From NCBI RefSeq assembly GCF_010731775.1, contig NZ_AP022590.1, positions 3,162,001 through 3,226,000 on the forward strand: a stretch of DNA of 64,000 bases, written 5' to 3'. The notes under the pieces are model-generated. The model did no database searches. It was not told where the DNA came from and saw only the letters and a program-made list of their open reading frames with translations. Source of the stretch: Mycobacterium mantenii (GTDB taxonomy: Bacteria > Actinomycetota > Actinomycetes > Mycobacteriales > Mycobacteriaceae). Position 1 is the stretch's first letter, and every line of letters begins with the position of its first letter. Shown piece by piece: positions 59,628 to 64,000 of the stretch. Position numbers and translations under genes: made by a program.

Positions 59628-61268
59628 ATGACGAGCGTTACCGACCACACTGCGGAACCCGCCGCCGAGCACACCATCGACATCCACACCACCGCGGGCA
59701 AGCTGGCCGAGCTGCACAAGCGCAGGGAAGAGTCGCTGCACCCGGTGGGCGAAGAGGCCGTCGAGAAGGTGCACGCCAAGGGCAAGCTGACCGCCCGCGA
59801 GCGCATCCTCGCCCTGCTCGACGAGGACTCGTTCGTGGAGCTCGACGCGCTGGCCCGGCACCGCAGCAAGAACTTCGGCCTGGAGAACAACCGCCCGCTG
59901 GGTGACGGCGTGATCACCGGCTACGGCACCATCGACGGCCGCGACGTGTGCATCTTCAGCCAGGACGCCACGGTGTTCGGCGGCAGCCTCGGCGAGGTCT
60001 ACGGCGAGAAGATCGTCAAGATCCAGGAGCTGGCGATCAAGACCGGCCGCCCGCTGATCGGCATCAACGACGGCGCCGGCGCGCGGATCCAGGAGGGCGT
60101 CGTCTCGCTGGGCCTGTACAGCAAGATCTTCCGGAACAACATCCTGGCCTCCGGCGTCATCCCGCAGATCTCGCTGATCATGGGCGCCGCCGCCGGCGGG
60201 CACGTGTACTCCCCCGCCCTGACCGACTTCGTGGTCATGGTCGACCAGACCAGCCAGATGTTCATCACCGGACCCGACGTCATCAAGACCGTCACCGGTG
60301 AGGACGTCACCATGGAGGAGCTGGGCGGCGCCCACACCCACATGGCCAAGTCGGGCACCCTGCACTATGTCGCCTCCGGCGAGCAGGACGCCTTCGACTG
60401 GGTGCGCGACCTGCTGAGCTACCTGCCGCCCAACAACGCCACCGACGCGCCGCGCTACGCCGAGCCGCATCCGCCGGGCGCCATCGAGGACCACCTCACC
60501 GAGGAGGACCTCGAGCTGGACACGCTGATCCCGGACTCGCCCAACCAGCCGTACGACATGCACGAGGTGATCACCCGCATCCTCGACGACGACGAGTTCC
60601 TGGAGGTCCAGGGCGGTTACGCGCAGAACATCGTCGTCGGATTCGGTCGCATCGAAGGCCGGCCGGTCGGGATCGTGGCCAACCAGCCGACCCAGTTCGC
60701 CGGCTGCCTGGACATCAACGCCTCGGAGAAGGCGGCCCGGTTCGTGCGGACCTGCGACTGCTTCAACATCCCGATCATCATGCTGGTGGACGTCCCGGGC
60801 TTCCTGCCGGGCACCGGCCAGGAGTACAACGGCATCATTCGCCGCGGCGCCAAGCTGCTGTTCGCCTACGGCGAGGCCACCGTCCCGAAGATCACCGTCA
60901 TCACCCGCAAGGCCTACGGCGGCGCCTACTGCGTCATGGGCTCCAAGGACATGGGCTGCGACGTCAACCTGGCGTGGCCGTCGGCGCAGATCGCCGTGAT
61001 GGGCGCCTCCGGCGCCGTCGGGTTCGTCTACCGCAAACAACTGAGCGAGGCCGCCCGCAACGGCGAGGACGTCGACGCGCTGCGGCTGCAACTGCAGCAG
61101 GAGTACGAGGACACGCTGGTCAACCCGTACGTCGCCGCCGAGCGCGGCTACGTCGACGCGGTGATCCCGCCCTCGCACACCCGCGGTTACATCGGCACGG
61201 CGCTGCGCCTGCTGGAACGCAAGATCTCCCACCTGCCCCCCAAGAAGCACGGGAACATTCCGCTATGA
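59628..61268 (+). CDS. accD5: Propionyl/acyl-CoA carboxylase beta subunit AccD5
   Basis: 546 residues. Carboxyltransferase with two crotonase-like halves; [16 protein letters not shown] and [13 protein letters not shown] form the first oxyanion hole, and [21 protein letters not shown] with [18 protein letters not shown] the second. It carboxylates propionyl-CoA to methylmalonyl-CoA for multi-methyl-branched lipids, working with AccA3 and AccE5. Overlaps accE5 (ATGA). Confidence 0.97.
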   Translation: MTSVTDHTAEPAAEHTIDIHTTAGKLAELHKRREESLHPVGEEAVEKVHAKGKLTARERILALLDEDSFVELDALARHRSKNFGLENNRPLGDGVITGYGTIDGRDVCIFSQDATVFGGSLGEVYGEKIVKIQELAIKTGRPLIGINDGAGARIQEGVVSLGLYSKIFRNNILASGVIPQISLIMGAAAGGHVYSPALTDFVVMVDQTSQMFITGPDVIKTVTGEDVTMEELGGAHTHMAKSGTLHYVASGEQDAFDWVRDLLSYLPPNNATDAPRYAEPHPPGAIEDHLTEEDLELDTLIPDSPNQPYDMHEVITRILDDDEFLEVQGGYAQNIVVGFGRIEGRPVGIVANQPTQFAGCLDINASEKAARFVRTCDCFNIPIIMLVDVPGFLPGTGQEYNGIIRRGAKLLFAYGEATVPKITVITRKAYGGAYCVMGSKDMGCDVNLAWPSAQIAVMGASGAVGFVYRKQLSEAARNGEDVDALRLQLQQEYEDTLVNPYVAAERGYVDAVIPPSHTRGYIGTALRLLERKISHLPPKKHGNIPL

Positions 61269-61525
61269 GCCAGACGACCGACGACACCGCGACCGGCGAC
61301 GCGTCCCAGCCGCAGCCGCACGAGCCGCACATCCAGATCCTCAGGGGCCAACCCACCGTCGAGGAGGTGGCCGCGCTGGTCGCGGTGCTGGGCTGCGCCG
61401 GCGGTGCGCCGGAGCCCGAGCAGCCCGAGCACACCCGCTGGGGCCTTCCGGTCGACCGGCTGCGTTTCGCGATGACCAACTATCAGCGGCTCACGTTCCA
61501 GCAAATGACTCACATGAGGCATTGA
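61265..61525 (+). CDS. accE5: Acyl-CoA carboxylase epsilon subunit AccE5
   Basis: 86 residues. A disordered acidic N-terminus precedes the conserved helix [21 protein letters not shown] that binds the beta subunit. The C-terminal half is [13 protein letters not shown]. The small epsilon subunit raises activity of the AccA3-AccD5 complex. ATG at 61265 overlaps the accD5 stop; its own stop overlaps the TTG start of maf. Confidence 0.94.
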   Translation: MSQTTDDTATGDASQPQPHEPHIQILRGQPTVEEVAALVAVLGCAGGAPEPEQPEHTRWGLPVDRLRFAMTNYQRLTFQQMTHMRH

Positions 61526-62154
61526 CCCGCCTGGTGCTGGCGTCGGCCTCCTCCGGCCGGCTCAAGGTGCTACGCCAGGCCGGCGTCGATCCGCTGGTCG
61601 TGGTGTCCGGCGTCGACGAGGATGCCGTCGCCGCCGCGCTCGGTCCGGATGCGCCGCCCGACGACGTGGTGTGCGCCCTGGCCCGGGCCAAGGCCGAACA
61701 GGTGGCCGGCGAGCTGGACAGCGGCGTCGCGGCCGATTGCCTTGTCGTTGGCTGCGATTCGATGCTCTGCGTCGACGACCGGCTGTGCGGGAAGCCCGGC
61801 TCGGCCGATGCCGCGGTGAGCCAGTGGCGCCTGATGGGTGGCCGCTCCGGCGAGCTGCACACCGGGCACTGCCTGCTGCGGCTGCGCGACGGCGCCATCA
61901 CCCACCGCGAAGTCGAATCACTATGCACGACAGTTCATTTTGCCACCCCGTCGGACGCGGACCTGCGGGCTTATGTCGCCCACGGCGAACCGTGGCACGT
62001 GGCCGGCGGCTTCACCCTGGACGGCCTGGGCGGCTGGTTCGTCGACCGCATCGACGGCGACCCGTCGAACGTGATCGGTGTCAGCTTGCCGCTGCTGCGG
62101 TCGCTGCTGGGGCGGGTCGGGCTGTCGGTATCCGCACTGTGGGACGCCAACTAG
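61522..62154 (+). CDS. maf: Maf-family nucleotide pyrophosphatase
   Basis: 210 residues. [18 protein letters not shown] is the Maf nucleotide-binding start, with [18 protein letters not shown] and [14 protein letters not shown] the remaining active-site stretches. Maf proteins hydrolyse non-canonical nucleoside triphosphates and affect septation. The start is a TTG at 61522 that overlaps the accE5 stop (TTGA), so translation depends on coupling. The core appears complete. Confidence 0.92.
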   Translation: MTRLVLASASSGRLKVLRQAGVDPLVVVSGVDEDAVAAALGPDAPPDDVVCALARAKAEQVAGELDSGVAADCLVVGCDSMLCVDDRLCGKPGSADAAVSQWRLMGGRSGELHTGHCLLRLRDGAITHREVESLCTTVHFATPSDADLRAYVAHGEPWHVAGGFTLDGLGGWFVDRIDGDPSNVIGVSLPLLRSLLGRVGLSVSALWDAN

Positions 62155-62176
62155 CCCTGACGGTAGGCTCGGCAGC

Positions 62177-63067
62177 GTGGCATTACCACCCGATCCAAGC
62201 CCGACATTGTCGGCTTACGCCCACCCCGAGCGACTGGTCACCGCCGACTGGCTGTCCGCCCACCAAGGCACCCCCGGTCTGGCGATCGTCGAATCCGACG
62301 AGGACGTTCTGCTCTACGACGTCGGTCACATCCCCGGCGCGGTGAAGGTCGACTGGCACACCGACCTCAACGACCCCCGGGTCCGCGATTACATCGACGG
62401 GGCGCAGTTCGCGGAGTTGATGGACCGCAAGGGCATCGCCCGCGACGACACCGTCGTGATCTACGGCGACAAGAGCAACTGGTGGGCGGCGTACGCGCTG
62501 TGGGTGTTCACGCTGTTCGGCCACCCCGACGTGCGGCTGCTCAACGGCGGCCGTGACCTGTGGCTGGCCGAGCGCCGGGAGACCACGCTGGACGTCCCCA
62601 CCAAGACGTCCAGCGGCTACCCCGTCGTCACCCGCAACGACGAACCCATCCGCGCCTTCAAGGACGACGTGCTGGGCATCCTCGGCAGCCAGCCGCTGAT
62701 CGACGTGCGCTCGCCGGACGAGTACACCGGCAAGCGCACGCACATGCCCGACTACCCCGAGGAAGGCGTGCTGCGCGGCGGCCACATCCCCACCGCGCGG
62801 TCGATCCCGTGGGCCAAGGCGGTCGACGAGAGCGGCCGGTTCCGCAGCCGCGAGGAGCTCGAGGAGCTCTACGGCTTCATCGAGCCGGACGACAAGACCG
62901 TCGTGTACTGCCGGATCGGCGAGCGGTCCAGCCACACCTGGTTCGTGCTGACGCATCTGCTCGGCAAGCCCGGGGTGCGCAACTACGACGGATCGTGGAC
63001 GGAGTGGGGCAACACCGTGCGCACGCCGATCGTGGCGGGTGAAGAACCGGGCGCCGTTCCGGTCTGA
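62177..63067 (+). CDS. sseA: Thiosulfate sulfurtransferase SseA
   Basis: 296 residues, two rhodanese domains. The active cysteine is in [15 protein letters not shown] in the C-terminal domain. GTG at 62177 ([20 protein letters not shown]) fits the known start. Located in the acc cluster as in M. tuberculosis; it moves sulfane sulfur. An earlier in-frame extension upstream of 62177 lies in maf and is not real. Confidence 0.94.
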   Translation: MALPPDPSPTLSAYAHPERLVTADWLSAHQGTPGLAIVESDEDVLLYDVGHIPGAVKVDWHTDLNDPRVRDYIDGAQFAELMDRKGIARDDTVVIYGDKSNWWAAYALWVFTLFGHPDVRLLNGGRDLWLAERRETTLDVPTKTSSGYPVVTRNDEPIRAFKDDVLGILGSQPLIDVRSPDEYTGKRTHMPDYPEEGVLRGGHIPTARSIPWAKAVDESGRFRSREELEELYGFIEPDDKTVVYCRIGERSSHTWFVLTHLLGKPGVRNYDGSWTEWGNTVRTPIVAGEEPGAVPV

Positions 63068-63077
63068 TGGAGCCGCG

Positions 63078-63500
63078 ATGACTCTGCCCGCTCCCCTGGC
63101 CGAGGTGGTGTCCGACTTCGCCGAAGTCGAGGGCCAGGACAAACTGGCCCTGCTGCTGGAATTCGCCAACGAGCTTCCGGCCCTGCCGCCCGACCTCCAA
63201 GAGGCGGCCATGGAACCGGTGCCCGAATGCCAGACCCCGCTGTTCCTGCATGTCGACGCCAGCGACCCCGACCGGGTGCGGCTGCACTTCAGCGCACCCG
63301 CCGAATCGCCGACCACGCGGGGGTTCGCGTCGATCCTCGCCGCCGGCCTCGACGAACAGCCCGCCGCCGACATCTTGGCGGTGCCCGAGGATTTCTACAC
63401 CGACCTCGGGCTGGCCGCGCTGATCAGCCCGCTGCGGTTGCGCGGCTTGTCGGCGATGCTCGCCCGGATCAAACGGCGGCTGCGAGCTACCGCCGAGTAA
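63078..63500 (+). CDS. SufE-like sulfur acceptor protein
   Basis: 140 residues, orthologue of Rv3284. The likely active cysteine is in [14 protein letters not shown], as in SufE/CsdE proteins that accept sulfur from cysteine desulfurases. ATG at 63078, 10 bp after sseA; together they are probably a sulfur-transfer pair. Confidence 0.88.
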   Translation: MTLPAPLAEVVSDFAEVEGQDKLALLLEFANELPALPPDLQEAAMEPVPECQTPLFLHVDASDPDRVRLHFSAPAESPTTRGFASILAAGLDEQPAADILAVPEDFYTDLGLAALISPLRLRGLSAMLARIKRRLRATAE

Positions 63501-63570
63501 ACCCCGAATTGCGACACCGCTCGTCGGGCTGAACGGCGCGGCGCTTAGACTTCCCGTGAACTCGTTGTAA

Positions 63571-64000
<430 letters not shown>

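Noticed and set aside
59613..61250. A 545-codon minus-strand frame opposite accD5
   Set aside because: Shadow of accD5.

Overview
The window is chromosomal DNA of a Mycobacterium, most likely a slow grower of the M. avium-complex type. The evidence is uniformly high G+C, frequent GTG starts, dense operons with 4-nt stop/start overlaps, and a gene order that follows the M. tuberculosis secA1-to-accA3 segment (Rv3240c to Rv3285, from memory) almost gene for gene. The species cannot be fixed by eye. No rRNA, tRNA or CRISPR array was seen.

Layout. 1-3.2 kb is accessory: the end of an ABC exporter, a decayed adenylate cyclase, and a double HD-GYP/LuxR regulator. 3.2-14.4 kb (minus strand) is housekeeping: secA1, the ribosome hibernation factor, a ComF-type phosphoribosyltransferase, lpqB-mtrB-mtrA, tmk and sahH. 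14.4-16.8 kb is an alkane hydroxylase operon (alkB-rubA-rubB-TetR) with translational coupling throughout. 16.8-24.2 kb holds an APC transporter, an FAD enzyme and the mannose block (manA, a SIS-domain protein, pmmA). 24.2-30 kb holds a zincin-like protein, whiB2, the F420 genes fbiA-fbiB, the DNA adenine methylase mamA and a Nudix gene. A 1,092-bp IS481-family element follows (30,011-31,102). 31.1-36.3 kb is cell-wall sugar and linker work: GDP-mannose pyrophosphorylase, wbbL1, rmlD, lcp1. 36.3-41.2 kb has the Rv3269-ctpC metal pump pair, a SAM methyltransferase and a CoA transferase.

The main departure from M. tuberculosis is 41.2-52.9 kb. A whole pknD-pstS2-pstB-pstS1-pstS1'-pstC-pstA phosphate-uptake block sits here (in M. 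tuberculosis it is at Rv0931c-Rv0936), followed by a three-gene phosphorelay/phosphatase operon. Inside the pst block two genes are broken by simple lesions: pstB by a 4-nt deletion in its D-loop, and the second pstS1 copy by a 17-bp tandem duplication. From 52.9 kb the standard order resumes: fadE25, purE-purK, a GtrA protein, a PH-domain protein, birA, an inserted flavin dehydrogenase, then the acyl-CoA carboxylase cluster accD5-accE5-maf-sseA-sufE-like and the start of accA3.

How the genes work together. Three themes dominate: envelope building (mannose, rhamnose and LCP ligase genes, SecA1, MtrAB-LpqB), lipid/acyl-CoA metabolism (alkB, fadE25, birA with the accD5/accE5/accA3 carboxylase), and phosphate sensing and uptake (pknD/pst). 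birA encodes the ligase that biotinylates AccA3, and fbiA/fbiB supply cofactor F420.
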